From Acidobacteriota bacterium (GTDB taxonomy: Bacteria > Acidobacteriota > Terriglobia > Versatilivoradales > Versatilivoraceae): DNA of 64,000 bases. The stretch's first letter is position 1; each line of letters begins with the position of its first letter. Location of the stretch: the NCBI GenBank assembly GCA_022826755.1, contig JAJDUG010000078.1:62001-126000 (forward strand), in the 5' to 3' direction. A model generated the notes under the pieces. That model was not told the DNA's origin, did no database searches, and saw only the letters and a list, made by a program, of their open reading frames with translations. The translations under genes were made by a program, and so were the position numbers. Positions 19,051 through 28,094 of the stretch are shown piece after piece.

Positions 19051-19695
19051 ATGCAGGTGAAGACGAAAATCTGCGGCATCACCAATCCGGAGGATGCCCG
19101 GGCGGCCGTCGAACTCGGAGCGGACGCTTTGGGTTTCAACTTCTACCCCAAGAGCCCGCGATACATCCAACCCCAACGGGCCAGGGTGCTGATTGAAGGG
19201 CTGCCGCCGCTGGTCTCCACCGTGGGCGTCTTTGTGGACGAGCGCCGTCCCGAGCAGGTGGTGGAGATTGCCCGCGCCACCGGTCTGGGAACGGTGCAGT
19301 TGCATGGCTCGGAAAGTCCGGACTACACTCGGCAGATCAGGCCGCTGCCGGTGTTCAAGGCCTTCGGCGTGGGCCCGAGGCTTGAACTCGATCGAATCGC
19401 CGCCTTTCCCGTGCAGGCCTTCTTGCTGGATACTGCCGGTGGGGCCCTGCCCGGCGGCACCGGGAAGTCATTTGACTGGGACCTGGCCCTGGCGGCCAAG
19501 CGGTTCGGGCGCGTCATTCTGGCGGGAGGGCTCAATCCCGACAATGTGTATGAAGCCATTTGCCGGGTGCGGCCCTATGGCATCGACGTCTGCTCGGGCA
19601 TCGAGCGGGAGCCGGGTCTCAAGGACCACCGCAAGATGGCAGCGCTCTTCGATGAGATCCATCGAGCCCGGCGGGAATCAGGACGGGTGAAATGA
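19051..19695 (+). CDS. trpF: Phosphoribosylanthranilate isomerase
   Basis: 214 residues. The N-terminal '[12 protein letters not shown]' carries the catalytic Cys, '[14 protein letters not shown]' is the substrate-phosphate strand, and 'FLLDTAGG' supplies the catalytic Asp. '[10 protein letters not shown]' binds phosphate. It performs the Amadori step between TrpD and TrpC. The stop overlaps trpB (ATGA). Confidence 0.93.
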   Translation: MQVKTKICGITNPEDARAAVELGADALGFNFYPKSPRYIQPQRARVLIEGLPPLVSTVGVFVDERRPEQVVEIARATGLGTVQLHGSESPDYTRQIRPLPVFKAFGVGPRLELDRIAAFPVQAFLLDTAGGALPGGTGKSFDWDLALAAKRFGRVILAGGLNPDNVYEAICRVRPYGIDVCSGIEREPGLKDHRKMAALFDEIHRARRESGRVK

Positions 19696-20906
19696 ACGAA
19701 ACCACCGGCAGGGGAAGCCTGGGACAAATTCCGGACAGCCGGGGGCACTTTGGTCCCTACGGGGGCAAGTTCGTGCCCGAGACCCTGATGCACCCCCTGG
19801 AGGAGTTGGAGCAAGCCTACCTGCGAGCCCGGCAGGACCCCGGCTTCCAAGCGGAGCTGGATCGGCTGTTACGCGACTACAGCGGACGGCCGACCCCCCT
19901 GTCTCGGGCCGACCGACTCTCCCGGCAGCTTGGCGGGGCCAGGGTGTACCTCAAGCGGGAGGATCTGAACCATACCGGGGCCCACAAGATCAACAATTGC
20001 CTGGGTCAGGGGTTGCTGGCCAAGCGGATGGGCAAGAAGCGGGTGATTGCCGAAACCGGGGCCGGACAGCACGGCGTCGCCACCGCCACCGTGTGCGCTC
20101 TGCTCGACCTGGACTGCGAGGTCTACATGGGTGAGGAAGACATGCGGCGGCAGGAGTTGAACGTCTTCCGCATGCGCCTGCTGGGAGCCAAGGTCCACGG
20201 GGTCTCCAGCGGCAGTCAGACCTTGAAGGACGCCATCAACGAGGCCATTCGGGATTGGGTCACCAACGTGCGCAGCACCTACTACCTGATCGGGTCCGTT
20301 CTCAGCGCCCATCCCTACCCCATGATGGTGAGAGATTTTCAGTCGGTCATCGGACGGGAGGCCCGCGAGCAGATTCTGGAGCGGGAGGGCCGATTGCCTC
20401 ACACCCTGCTGGCCTGTGTTGGAGGGGGCAGCAATGCCATCGGGCTCTTCCATGCCTTCCTGGAAGACGAAACGGTGGCCATGGTGGGAGTCGAGGCCGG
20501 CGGTCGCGGTTCCAACCTGGGTGAGCATGCGGCCCGCTTCAGCGGCGGGAAGCCGGGAATTCTCCAGGGAACCTACTCCTACGTGCTGCAGGACGATGAC
20601 GGACAGATCGCCAAGACCCACTCCATTTCGGCAGGCCTGGACTACGCTTCGGTGGGGCCGGAGCACGCTTTCCTGAGGGATCGGGGACGCATCCGCTACA
20701 CCTCGGCCACCGATCAGGAGACCCTGGAGGCCCTGCATCTGCTGAGTCGAACCGAGGGTATCGTTTCGGCCCTGGAAAGCGCTCACGCCGTCGCCGAGGT
20801 CATGCGGCTGGCTCCCCGGCTCCGGGAAGAGGACCTGCTCCTGGTGAACCTGTCGGGCCGGGGCGACAAGGATGTCCAGACGGTGGCGGCCGCCGATTCG
20901 GGATGA
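19692..20906 (+). CDS. trpB: Tryptophan synthase beta chain
   Basis: 404 residues, normal for the TrpB1 type. PLP lysine is in '[14 protein letters not shown]', the phosphate cup is '[10 protein letters not shown]', and '[12 protein letters not shown]' marks the N-terminus. '[14 protein letters not shown]' lines the active site and tunnel. It condenses indole with serine and complexes with TrpA. It starts inside the trpF stop. Confidence 0.95.
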   Translation: MNETTGRGSLGQIPDSRGHFGPYGGKFVPETLMHPLEELEQAYLRARQDPGFQAELDRLLRDYSGRPTPLSRADRLSRQLGGARVYLKREDLNHTGAHKINNCLGQGLLAKRMGKKRVIAETGAGQHGVATATVCALLDLDCEVYMGEEDMRRQELNVFRMRLLGAKVHGVSSGSQTLKDAINEAIRDWVTNVRSTYYLIGSVLSAHPYPMMVRDFQSVIGREAREQILEREGRLPHTLLACVGGGSNAIGLFHAFLEDETVAMVGVEAGGRGSNLGEHAARFSGGKPGILQGTYSYVLQDDDGQIAKTHSISAGLDYASVGPEHAFLRDRGRIRYTSATDQETLEALHLLSRTEGIVSALESAHAVAEVMRLAPRLREEDLLLVNLSGRGDKDVQTVAAADSG

Positions 20907-21003
20907 GCTCGACAGAGGATCCGCCGCCGGCTGCCTCGCGGGGAATAGGGGACGTCCCCAGCGCTGCGCCACGAATTTCGCAAAAGGCTCGATGGGTAGA
21001 GAA

Positions 21004-21795
21004 ATGACTCGCATTGGGCAGATGTTCGACCGGGCCCGGCAACAGGGGAGAGGTGTCTTTATTCCCTACGTCACTTTGGGCGACCCCGATCTGGAGACTT
21101 CCCGCAGGGTCGTGCTGGAATTGGAAGCGGCGGGCGCCGACCTGGTCGAGTTGGGTGTCCCCTTCTCGGACCCCCTGGCTGACGGTCCGGTCATTCAGAG
21201 AGCTACCGAGCGGGCCTTGGACCGGGGTTTCACCTTGGAAAAGGGGTTGGCGTTGGTGGCCGACCTGCGCCGTCATACCCAGGTTCCCCTGCTGCTCTTC
21301 AGTTACTACAACCCGTTGTTTGCCTACGGGTTCGAGAGGCTGGTCTCGGCTGCCAAACAGCGCGGAATCGACGGTTTCCTGATTACCGATCTCTCGGTGG
21401 AAGAGGCGGAAGGCCCCTTGGCGGTGCTCCGAGGGGCGGGCCTGGATTCCGTTTTTCTGGCTGCTCCCACCAGCACCGACGAAAGGATTCGAAAAATCGC
21501 GGCCTACTCCTCCGGGTTCATCTATGCGGTCTCGCGCACGGGCGTGACCGGGGCTCGAAAATCGCTTTCGGACGAAGTCCAGTCCCTGATCCGAAAGATT
21601 CGTTCGCAGACCTCCCTTCCGGTCGCCGTGGGGTTCGGAGTCTCGGAGCCGGATCATCTCCGCCAGGTATGGTCCCGGGCCGAAGGCGCGGTGGTGGGGA
21701 GCGCCATCGTCCGCTGTATCGAGCGGAATATAGGTCAGCCCGATCTGGCGCAGCGGGTGGGCGAGTTTGCACGGTGGCTCAAGGGAGGGTGCTAG
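21004..21795 (+). CDS. trpA: Tryptophan synthase alpha chain
   Basis: 263 residues. The catalytic Glu is in 'LVELGVPFSDPLADGPVIQ' and the Asp lies in the same loop. 'FLITDLSVEEA' and 'GFGVSEPDHL' (phosphate site) follow. It cleaves indole-glycerol phosphate to indole and GAP. The ATG at 21004 is preferred for its nearby AGAG and correct family N-terminus; an ATG at 20992 is a four-residue longer alternative. A 97-base gap follows trpB. Confidence 0.93.
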   Translation: MTRIGQMFDRARQQGRGVFIPYVTLGDPDLETSRRVVLELEAAGADLVELGVPFSDPLADGPVIQRATERALDRGFTLEKGLALVADLRRHTQVPLLLFSYYNPLFAYGFERLVSAAKQRGIDGFLITDLSVEEAEGPLAVLRGAGLDSVFLAAPTSTDERIRKIAAYSSGFIYAVSRTGVTGARKSLSDEVQSLIRKIRSQTSLPVAVGFGVSEPDHLRQVWSRAEGAVVGSAIVRCIERNIGQPDLAQRVGEFARWLKGGC

Positions 21796-21798
21796 ACC

Positions 21799-22059
21799 AT
21801 GGACATTTCCGATTGGAGAAAGCGAATTGACGAGGTCGATGCCAGGCTGGTGGACCTGTTGTCCGATCGTTCCGGTTGCGTGATGGAAATCGGCAGGATC
21901 AAGCGCCGCCGGCAGCTTGCGGTGAGAGATCCCCAGCGGGAAGAGCGAATCCTCGGGCGGATCGTCCGCAACAACAAGGGGCCGCTTGCCGATAAGGCGG
22001 TGGCCAGGATCTTCGAGACCATCATTCAGGAATGCATTCGATTGGAGGAGCAGGTGTGA
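21799..22059 (+). CDS. aroQ: AroQ-type chorismate mutase (small, monofunctional)
   Basis: 86 residues, the size of the all-helical AroQ monomer. Visible family features are 'WRKRIDEVDARLVDLLSDRS' (N-terminal Arg), 'IGRIKRRRQLAVRDPQREERIL' trimmed here to its RDPQREE core (Lys/Arg/Glu of the active site), and a C-terminal helix ending in Gln-rich ECIRLEEQ. It converts chorismate to prephenate for Phe/Tyr, so it competes with TrpE for substrate. It lies 3 bases after trpA and overlaps the CoA-transferase gene (GTGA). Confidence 0.88.
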   Translation: MDISDWRKRIDEVDARLVDLLSDRSGCVMEIGRIKRRRQLAVRDPQREERILGRIVRNNKGPLADKAVARIFETIIQECIRLEEQV

Positions 22060-22748
22060 ACAAAGTCATTGGCGATGCCAACCAGGCGATCAGCGACATC
22101 GGCGACGGCGCCACCATCATGATGGGTGGCTTCGGTCTGTGCGGCATTCCGGAAAACCTCATCCAGGCGTTGCGGGACCAGGGCGCCAGAGATCTGACGG
22201 TGATCAGCAACAACGCCGGCATTGACGATTTCGGCATTGGAATTCTGTTGGAGAAACGCCAGATCCGGAAAATGATCTCGACCTACGTAGGGGAGAACCG
22301 GCTCTTCGAAGAACTGGTGCTCAAGGGTGAGCTGGAAGTGGAGCTATGTCCCCAGGGAACCTTTGCCGAGCGGATCCGCGCCGGAGGGGCCGGGATCGGC
22401 GGGTTCTACACTCCCACGGGCTACGGGACCGTGGTTGCCGAGGGCAAGGAGACCCGGCCCTTCGGAGGCAAGCACTACGTCCTGGAGCTTCCCCTCAAGG
22501 CCGACTTCGCCTTCGTAAAGGCTCATTGGGGAGACAGTGCCGGCAACCTGGTCTACCGAAAGACCGCCAGGAACTTCAACCCCCTGATGGCCATGGCTGC
22601 CAAGGTCACCATCGCCGAGGTGGAGGCGTTGGTGGGGCCTGGGGATCTGGATGCCGACACCGTACACACGCCCGGCATTTACGTGAATCGGATCTTCGAA
22701 GGGATCGACTACCAGAAGCGCATCGAGAGACGAAGAGTGAGGGATTGA
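22056..22748 (+). CDS. 3-oxoacid CoA-transferase, subunit A
   Basis: 230 residues from the GTG at 22056, which overlaps the chorismate mutase stop and has GGAGGAG just upstream; an ATG at 22032 lies inside aroQ and is less likely. Type-I CoA-transferase alpha subunit: '[19 protein letters not shown]', '[18 protein letters not shown]' and '[13 protein letters not shown]'. Together with the next gene it moves CoA between succinyl-CoA (or acetyl-CoA) and a 3-oxoacid, as in ScoAB/AtoDA. The true acceptor is not determinable, so no symbol is given. Confidence 0.9.
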   Translation: MNKVIGDANQAISDIGDGATIMMGGFGLCGIPENLIQALRDQGARDLTVISNNAGIDDFGIGILLEKRQIRKMISTYVGENRLFEELVLKGELEVELCPQGTFAERIRAGGAGIGGFYTPTGYGTVVAEGKETRPFGGKHYVLELPLKADFAFVKAHWGDSAGNLVYRKTARNFNPLMAMAAKVTIAEVEALVGPGDLDADTVHTPGIYVNRIFEGIDYQKRIERRRVRD

Positions 22749-22749
22749 C

Positions 22750-23409
22750 ATGCCGGACCAAAGACGCGATGCCATCGTGCGGCGGGCCGCCCGGGAGTTG
22801 AGGGACGGATTCTACGTCAACCTGGGCATCGGACTGCCCACCCTGGTGGCGAACCATATTCCCGAGGCCATGAGCGTCACCCTGCAGTCGGAGAACGGGC
22901 TCCTGGGAATGGGGCCTTATCCGACGGAAGATGAAGTGGAGCCGGACCTCATCAATGCGGGCAAGGAAACGGTTACGGCATTGGAGAGCGCCTCCTACTT
23001 CTCCAGCGCCGAATCCTTCGACATGATCCGCGGCGGACACATCGATCTCACCATCCTGGGGGCCATGGAGGTGGACGAGCAGGGAAACCTGGCCAACTGG
23101 ATGATCCCCGGAAAGATGGTCAAGGGCATGGGGGGAGCCATGGACCTGGTGGCGGGGGCCAAGCGCGTGGTTGTCGCCATGGAGCATCGGACCCGGAAGG
23201 GCGGTCCCAAGATCCTGCCCGAGTGCCGCCTTCCTCTCACCGGCGTGGGAGTGGTGGACCGGATCATCACGGAAATGGCGGTCCTGGACGTGACTCCGCA
23301 GGGGTTGCAACTGGTGGAAATTGCCGAAGGTCTGAGCCTGGATGATGTCCGGCAGGCAACCGCGGCCGGTTTCTCGGTGGACCCCGATCTCAAGACAATT
23401 CGGGCCTGA
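22750..23409 (+). CDS. 3-oxoacid CoA-transferase, subunit B
   Basis: 219 residues. The active-site glutamate that forms the CoA thioester lies in '[14 protein letters not shown]'. '[16 protein letters not shown]' is the N-terminal signature and '[15 protein letters not shown]' a conserved core. It starts one base after subunit A ends, so a stoichiometric complex is expected. It ends the his-trp transcript; an inverted-repeat element follows. Confidence 0.9.
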   Translation: MPDQRRDAIVRRAARELRDGFYVNLGIGLPTLVANHIPEAMSVTLQSENGLLGMGPYPTEDEVEPDLINAGKETVTALESASYFSSAESFDMIRGGHIDLTILGAMEVDEQGNLANWMIPGKMVKGMGGAMDLVAGAKRVVVAMEHRTRKGGPKILPECRLPLTGVGVVDRIITEMAVLDVTPQGLQLVEIAEGLSLDDVRQATAAGFSVDPDLKTIRA

Positions 23410-23440
23410 ACCGGAATGGAACCGGCGAAGCGGCTGCCCG

Positions 23441-23572
23441 AGCCCGCATTTCTCACCAGGGGGCATGCCCAGCGCCGTCTGTTTCTGCGTGAGCTTGAAG
23501 CAGAACCAAAAAGGTGCCGAAAACAAACATCCTTTTTCAATATCGGTAGCGACCTGGTGGGAAATGCGGGCT
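23441..23572. repeat. 132-bp element with 20-bp imperfect terminal inverted repeats
   Basis: The left end agcccgcatttctcaccagg (23441-23460) and the right end cctggtgggaaatgcgggct (23553-23572) match as inverted repeats with one mismatch. The element fills the gap between two convergent genes, and its right end reaches the stop codon of the dienelactone hydrolase. It contains no ORF. It could act as a bidirectional hairpin or be a mobile palindromic element. Confidence 0.7.
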
Positions 23573-24245
23573 AGAGGTGTTGCCGGTAGAACCCGACCAT
23601 GCGGGTCCAGGTGTCTTCGGCGTCGGCCTGGTGGTAGACGTCCGGCCGGACCTCGTTGAAGAAGGCGTGGTCTCGTTGGGGATAAATGTGGAACTCGACG
23701 CTCTTGCCGGCGTCCCGGAGCGCCGCTTCCAAGTCCCGGACCGCCTGAGGGGGCACGAAGGCGTCCTTTTCGCCGAAAAAGCCAAGCACGGGCGCCTCCA
23801 GGGCGGGAATGTCCGGTTGCACCTTGGGATGGATGCCGTAGTAGACGACGCAAGCTCCGATGCCGGGGTTGGCGCAGGCCGCGTAGAGCGAGAGCTGCCC
23901 TCCCATGCAGAAGCCCACGCTGCCCACCCGCGATCCGTGGGTTTCGTCCAGGCCGAGGAGGTAGTCGACCGAGCCCGCCAGATCTCGAGCGGCTGCTTCC
24001 ATGTTCAGCGCCATCATGAGCTTGCCGGCTTCGTCAGGGCTCTTGGTGGATTGGCCGTGATACAGGTCCGGAGCCAGGGCCACGAAGCCTGCTTCGGCAA
24101 GGCGATCGACAACCCCCTTGATCTGGTCCACCAGTCCCCACCACTCCTGAAGCACGACCACGCCCGGGCCGCCCGCGGCCGGCTTGGCCAGATATCCCTG
24201 GCATTGGCCGCCGTTGCTCGAGAAAGTCACCATTTCGCCAGCCAT
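23571..24245 (-). CDS. Dienelactone hydrolase family protein
   Basis: 224 residues, alpha/beta-hydrolase of the DLH type. The start is the ATG at 24245 with GGAGG seven bases upstream (a GTG two codons earlier is possible). Nucleophile elbow 'GFCMGGQLSLYA' has Cys in place of Ser, as in true dienelactone hydrolases. The acid is in 'GEKDAFVPP' and the His in 'QRDHAFFN'. 'LQEWWGL' is the conserved early motif. It probably hydrolyses a lactone or ester; substrate unknown. The stop lies at the edge of the inverted-repeat element. Confidence 0.88.
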   Translation of the reverse strand: MAGEMVTFSSNGGQCQGYLAKPAAGGPGVVVLQEWWGLVDQIKGVVDRLAEAGFVALAPDLYHGQSTKSPDEAGKLMMALNMEAAARDLAGSVDYLLGLDETHGSRVGSVGFCMGGQLSLYAACANPGIGACVVYYGIHPKVQPDIPALEAPVLGFFGEKDAFVPPQAVRDLEAALRDAGKSVEFHIYPQRDHAFFNEVRPDVYHQADAEDTWTRMVGFYRQHL

Positions 24246-24263
24246 CTTCACGCCTCCATTGTC

Positions 24264-26519
24264 CTATTCGGTTGAATCCTGAATCTGGGAGAAAAGGGTG
24301 GGTTCCGCGTCGCGAACCGGTGTCTTGCGGCTCCGGGTTGTTTTGCCGCGGGTGGTCCTCTTACGGGCAGTCGTGGTGCTCTTGCGACGTTTGGGGGCGG
24401 TACCGCCGTCCGAGTCCGACTGGGTCGCGGGCGCGGCAGCCTCGCTCGGCAGGGGTGCGCCGGCGGTCGTCGCCTCCACCGGGGATGCCTCTTCCGCTGA
24501 AGTCTGCCCTCCCGCGGCAGCAGCAGACGGGCTCTCCGGAGGCTGCTCCGGTGAGGTAGCGGGAACCTCGGCTGGTGGGGCCTCCGGGGCTGCCTTGGCA
24601 GCGGACTTCCTGCTTCCGGCAGCACGACTCCCTGGAGAGCGCCGGCGGGGACGCACGGCTTTCTTTTCCGCTGGGGGCGATGCCTCGGTGGATTGTTCGG
24701 CTGAGGTGGTTTCACCCAGGGGGAGTTGCTCCGTCTGAGGCTGCTCCTCCTCGGAAGCGGCGGTCGTGGCTGGTGCGATCTCCGCAGGCTGCGCCGGCGG
24801 GGCAGCGGCAACCTCGGTTGGCGGGGCGGCAGAAGCCTCCGCCGCAGGAGCTTCCTCAGTCGCCTTGGCGGCAGCCTTCCGGCTCCCGGCGGCGCGACTC
24901 CTGGAAGAGCGCCGGCGGGGACGGGCCGCTTTCTTTTCAACCGGTGAAGATGGTTCGGTGGATTGTTCGGCTGAGGTGGTTTCACCTAGGGGGAGTTGCT
25001 CCGTCTGAGGCTGCTCCTCCTCGGGAGCGGCGGTCGTGGCTGATGCGATCTCCGCAGGCTGCGCCGGTGGGGCAGCGGCAACCTCGGTTGGCGGGGCAGC
25101 AGAAGCCTCCGCCGCAGGAGCTTCCTCAGTCGCCTTGGCGGCAGCCTTCCGGCTCCCGGCGGCACGACTCCTGGAAGAGCGCCGGCGGGGACGGGCCGCT
25201 TTCTTTTCAACCGGTGAAGATGGTTCGGTGGATGGTTCGGCGGCAGTGGTCTCCCCGGGGAGTGGCTCCTCCACCGCGGTCTGCGCTTCCACGGGAGAGG
25301 TCGCCGCGGCTGACGGGCTTTCTGCGGGCTGCGCCGGCGGGGCAGCAACAGCCTCCGCCGCAGGAGCTTCCTCGGCCGCCTTGGCCGCAGCCTCTCGGCT
25401 CCCTGCGCCGCGACTCCTGGAAGAGCGCCGGCGGGGACGGGCGGTTTTCTTTTCCACGGGCGGAGATGGCTCTGTGGATTGTTCGGCAGAGGCGGTTTCC
25501 CCGGGGAGTGGGCTCTCGGCCGGAGCCTCGGGTGTTTCCGTCACGGCTTGGGGAGTCGCTCCGGTCTGAGGGTCGGTGGATGCGGCTTCAACCGGAGCTT
25601 TGGGATCGCTCTTGGCTTTCTCCCGAGCCCCCTGACGGCGACCGCGGGACGAGCGGGTTCTGGTCGGAGCACTGCTCTTGCCGGCCGAGGGCGGGCTTTC
25701 GCCCTCGGAGAGAGTGGACTCCGCCTGTTCTTCGGAAGGCGCCTCCGTTCCTGTGCCATCGCCGCTCAAATTCACGATGTAGCCGCCGCTCTTCTGGTCC
25801 TTGGTCAATTGGAGCAGCTTGTTTTCGGAGGCATCCTCCAACAGGCGGGAGAAGCTCGGGTATCCGAAGTAGGTCTCATTGAATGAGGGCAACTTCCGGA
25901 CCAGCGTCTGCTTGATGACGGAACCGTAGATGACTTCCTTGCCTTCCCGCTGCAGCGCCTCAAAGGTCTCGACGACCAGGCGCAGAGCCTCGGCCTTCTT
26001 GCGAGGCAGTCCGTTCAGCTTGGGAGCCAATCGCGTATTCTCGGTGGCGGGCCGGACCAGGTCTTCATAGAAGATAAACTCGTCGCAGTTGTTGATCAAA
26101 AGATCGGAGGAGGACTGCTTGACCCCCATTCCGATGACGTACCGGCCGTATTCCCTCAACTTCGAGACCAGTGGCGAAAAGTCGCTGTCCCCGGAAACCA
26201 GGACAAAGGTATCGATGTGGTCCCGCTGATAGGAAAGATCCAGCGCATCCACCACCATTCGGATGTCGGCGCTGTTCTTGCCGCTGTAACGGCTCTGAGG
26301 TACGTCGATCAGCTCGATGGCGGCCTGGTGAAAGGCTCTCTTGAATTCGGTGTAGCGATGCCAGTCGGAGTAGGCTCGCTTGACGGTGATCTTTCCCTTC
26401 TCGACCAGCCGCTTGAGGACGAGGTCAATGTCGAAATTGCCGTATCGGCTCTCGCGGACACCCATGGCCACGTTCTCAAAGTCGATAAAGACGGCAATTC
26501 TTCGTTCGTCGATCTGCAT
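24264..26519 (-). CDS. NYN-domain / LOTUS (OST-HTH) protein with long repetitive basic tail
   Basis: 751 residues. Residues 1-150 form a NYN (PIN-like, LabA/DUF88) domain: 'RRIAVFIDFENVAMG', 'SDWHRYTEFKRA', 'SADIRMVVDALDLSY' and 'FVLVSGDSDFSPLV' carry the conserved Asp residues of a metal-dependent RNase fold. Residues about 170-250 ('LVVETFEALQREGKE' to 'GYPSFSRLLEDA') look like an OST-HTH/LOTUS winged helix. The remaining ~490 residues are low complexity, Pro/Ala/Glu-rich, with repeated basic blocks 'RPRRRSSRSR'. This suggests RNA binding and processing. The tail may vary by repeat recombination. Confidence 0.85.
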   Translation of the reverse strand: MQIDERRIAVFIDFENVAMGVRESRYGNFDIDLVLKRLVEKGKITVKRAYSDWHRYTEFKRAFHQAAIELIDVPQSRYSGKNSADIRMVVDALDLSYQRDHIDTFVLVSGDSDFSPLVSKLREYGRYVIGMGVKQSSSDLLINNCDEFIFYEDLVRPATENTRLAPKLNGLPRKKAEALRLVVETFEALQREGKEVIYGSVIKQTLVRKLPSFNETYFGYPSFSRLLEDASENKLLQLTKDQKSGGYIVNLSGDGTGTEAPSEEQAESTLSEGESPPSAGKSSAPTRTRSSRGRRQGAREKAKSDPKAPVEAASTDPQTGATPQAVTETPEAPAESPLPGETASAEQSTEPSPPVEKKTARPRRRSSRSRGAGSREAAAKAAEEAPAAEAVAAPPAQPAESPSAAATSPVEAQTAVEEPLPGETTAAEPSTEPSSPVEKKAARPRRRSSRSRAAGSRKAAAKATEEAPAAEASAAPPTEVAAAPPAQPAEIASATTAAPEEEQPQTEQLPLGETTSAEQSTEPSSPVEKKAARPRRRSSRSRAAGSRKAAAKATEEAPAAEASAAPPTEVAAAPPAQPAEIAPATTAASEEEQPQTEQLPLGETTSAEQSTEASPPAEKKAVRPRRRSPGSRAAGSRKSAAKAAPEAPPAEVPATSPEQPPESPSAAAAGGQTSAEEASPVEATTAGAPLPSEAAAPATQSDSDGGTAPKRRKSTTTARKRTTRGKTTRSRKTPVRDAEPTLFSQIQDSTE
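24691..25477 (-). repeat. In-frame ~90-residue tandem repeats in the NYN/LOTUS protein tail
   Basis: The landmark gattgttcgg recurs at 24691 and 24961, exactly 270 bases apart. A one-base variant lies at 25231, another 270 bases on, and a further copy at 25478 after 247 bases. Each unit codes for an acidic/Pro-Ala stretch plus a basic block (KKAARPRRRSSRSR). The first two units are almost identical at DNA level, so duplication is recent. Confidence 0.85.
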
Positions 26520-26638
26520 GTCGGCTCCGCGCTAGTGTATCCCAGCCATAAACCTAACACAATGACGGGTATCGAGCAGGGGACCTGCGACGTCCACAAG
26601 GGATGCCCCGACGGTGTTTCCGCGTAGTCCGGCCGGGA

Positions 26639-27631
26639 TCATCCGGACATTGCCTGTCTCTCGATTCTGCCTGGACCGGGAAGCAGGTGGTTTTCGGGCG
26701 CCAGATCCAGCCTGGAGAGTTCCTGCATGAATCCGATGCGGGCAGGTTCGACGCGATCGAGATAGGAGGCCTTGAGTGCGTCGAAGTCCGAGATGGTCCG
26801 CTGGCAGCCCCTGGCCAGCCTCATTCTGCCTTTTTGGGTCAGGTATTGCCGGTGGGACTCCAGTTGGACGATCAGCACGCCATAGTCGTGGGCCCAACCG
26901 ATGACGTCCTGCAGGTCCTTGGCCAGCCTGGTCGCCTGGCCGAACCGCTGGTCGTAAGCTGCATTCAGGAGTTCCAGGCGATATCGCAGCTTCTTGGTGT
27001 GGATCCTGAGTTCGTGCAAACGCGTTTCGTACTCCTCTCCCGAAGGCGCCGCCTCGAAGGCGAAGATCTTTGCGACGTTCTGTCTGAGATCCCTGGTGCT
27101 CATACTGAGGAATCCCTCGAACTCCAGTTCCTGCCCCACCTGGGTAAGCAGCGAGGGTCTGGACCGGCTCATGCGAGCGGTTTCGGCAAACCGGCTGAGC
27201 CTGGTTTCGAGGGCCCCCTGGTCGATCTTGCCCACCTGCTTGAGCATCCTTCGCCGCTGGCGCGCCTGTTCGAATTCGAAAATCTCCAGCAGGTACTCGT
27301 GGGTGGTGCTCAGGATCGGTGACGGCCCGGGTTGGTAGGCCGCCAGCAGACTGAGGTTGACATCGGTTTCGCGGGGCCGTCCCAGGACCCGGGTGATGTT
27401 CCTGACCGATGAAAGAACCTTCTTCAGTTTTCTGGGGGCGTAAAAGGCGGTGAACACCTGGAAGCACTCGCGCAGGCGGCGGGAGGCCACCCGCATGTCG
27501 TGAAGATGCTCGATATCCTTCCCCTCTCGAGTGCCGGCAGCCCGGGAAAACATGGCTCTGACCCAAAAGAGGGCCGACTCCGCCGCGAAGCCTCGGATGT
27601 CTTTATTCTTTAATGAGATGCCTGTCTTCAT
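26639..27631 (-). CDS. CHAD domain protein
   Basis: 330 residues. The conserved histidine/arginine helix 'IEHLHDMRVASRRLREC' and the later 'ETRLHELRIHTKKLRYRLELL' define the CHAD helical-bundle domain, which binds polyphosphate through its basic faces. CHAD proteins often attach to polyphosphate granules or partner a CYTH triphosphatase. No CYTH domain or polyphosphate kinase is nearby. It lies 120 bases upstream of the NYN/LOTUS gene on the same strand. Role inferred from family only. Confidence 0.87.
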   Translation of the reverse strand: MKTGISLKNKDIRGFAAESALFWVRAMFSRAAGTREGKDIEHLHDMRVASRRLRECFQVFTAFYAPRKLKKVLSSVRNITRVLGRPRETDVNLSLLAAYQPGPSPILSTTHEYLLEIFEFEQARQRRRMLKQVGKIDQGALETRLSRFAETARMSRSRPSLLTQVGQELEFEGFLSMSTRDLRQNVAKIFAFEAAPSGEEYETRLHELRIHTKKLRYRLELLNAAYDQRFGQATRLAKDLQDVIGWAHDYGVLIVQLESHRQYLTQKGRMRLARGCQRTISDFDALKASYLDRVEPARIGFMQELSRLDLAPENHLLPGPGRIERQAMSG

Positions 27632-27747
27632 GGCGAGAAATACCGGAGGGATTCCCGGCTGGGCCGCCGCCCGGCTGAAGCCCGGCGGGAGTCACTTCTT
27701 TACCGAATCTTAATATAGCACACCGAGACGGGGGGCACTGAATGAAG

Positions 27748-27788
27748 GCGAACCACCAATGGACACGAATGAACACGAATAGATAAGG
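27748..27788 (+). repeat. Dispersed 'gaaccac-acacgaat' repeat copy
   Basis: The segment contains gcgaaccaccaatggacac followed by tandem 'gaatgaacac' units. Related copies lie at 35682, 51544, 55593 and 58959 (plus) and 59250 (minus). This copy lacks the 'gcggatcat' leader seen in the others. Confidence 0.65.
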
Positions 27789-27846
27789 AGACCGATGCGA
27801 TGATTGAGCAAGCTCGCTTTCTCTGCAGGAGCGTCTTATGCCGGTT

Positions 27847-27916
27847 ATCCTGTTCATCCTGTCTATCCATGTTTTTTGTATTTTTGATTAACATGGATGC
27901 ACAGGATATACAGGAT
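27847..27916. repeat. Hairpin-forming dispersed repeat ('catggatncacaggat' family)
   Basis: Left arm 27847-27873 and right arm 27890-27916 are 27-base near-complements (about 23 of 27 pair) around a 16-base T-rich loop. Half-copies recur at 40953-40977 (degenerate) and 55749-55775. It probably forms a strong stem in RNA or cruciform DNA upstream of the PhyH gene. Confidence 0.7.
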
Positions 27917-28094
27917 TATTGTCGTCCACCGCCTTGCCCCAGTAGCGGGAGTCGTGCGTCTCGTATCGCTCGGGTCAGCTGCGCCGGCAACATCTTCTCG
28001 TCCTGGTTATCCGGTCTATGGCATCCTCGGAACCGGTGAACTCCATGTTCGGGTAGAATGCAAGCGAAGCCTGCTTGAAACCGGTGAGGTGTCG

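Larger units (their letters stand above)
27632..28094. other. Divergent intergenic region carrying two repeat elements
   Basis: 463 bases without a convincing gene. It holds a copy of the 'gaacca ... acacgaat' family at 27748-27788 and a long hairpin repeat at 27847-27916. No clear promoter was identified. Confidence 0.5.
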
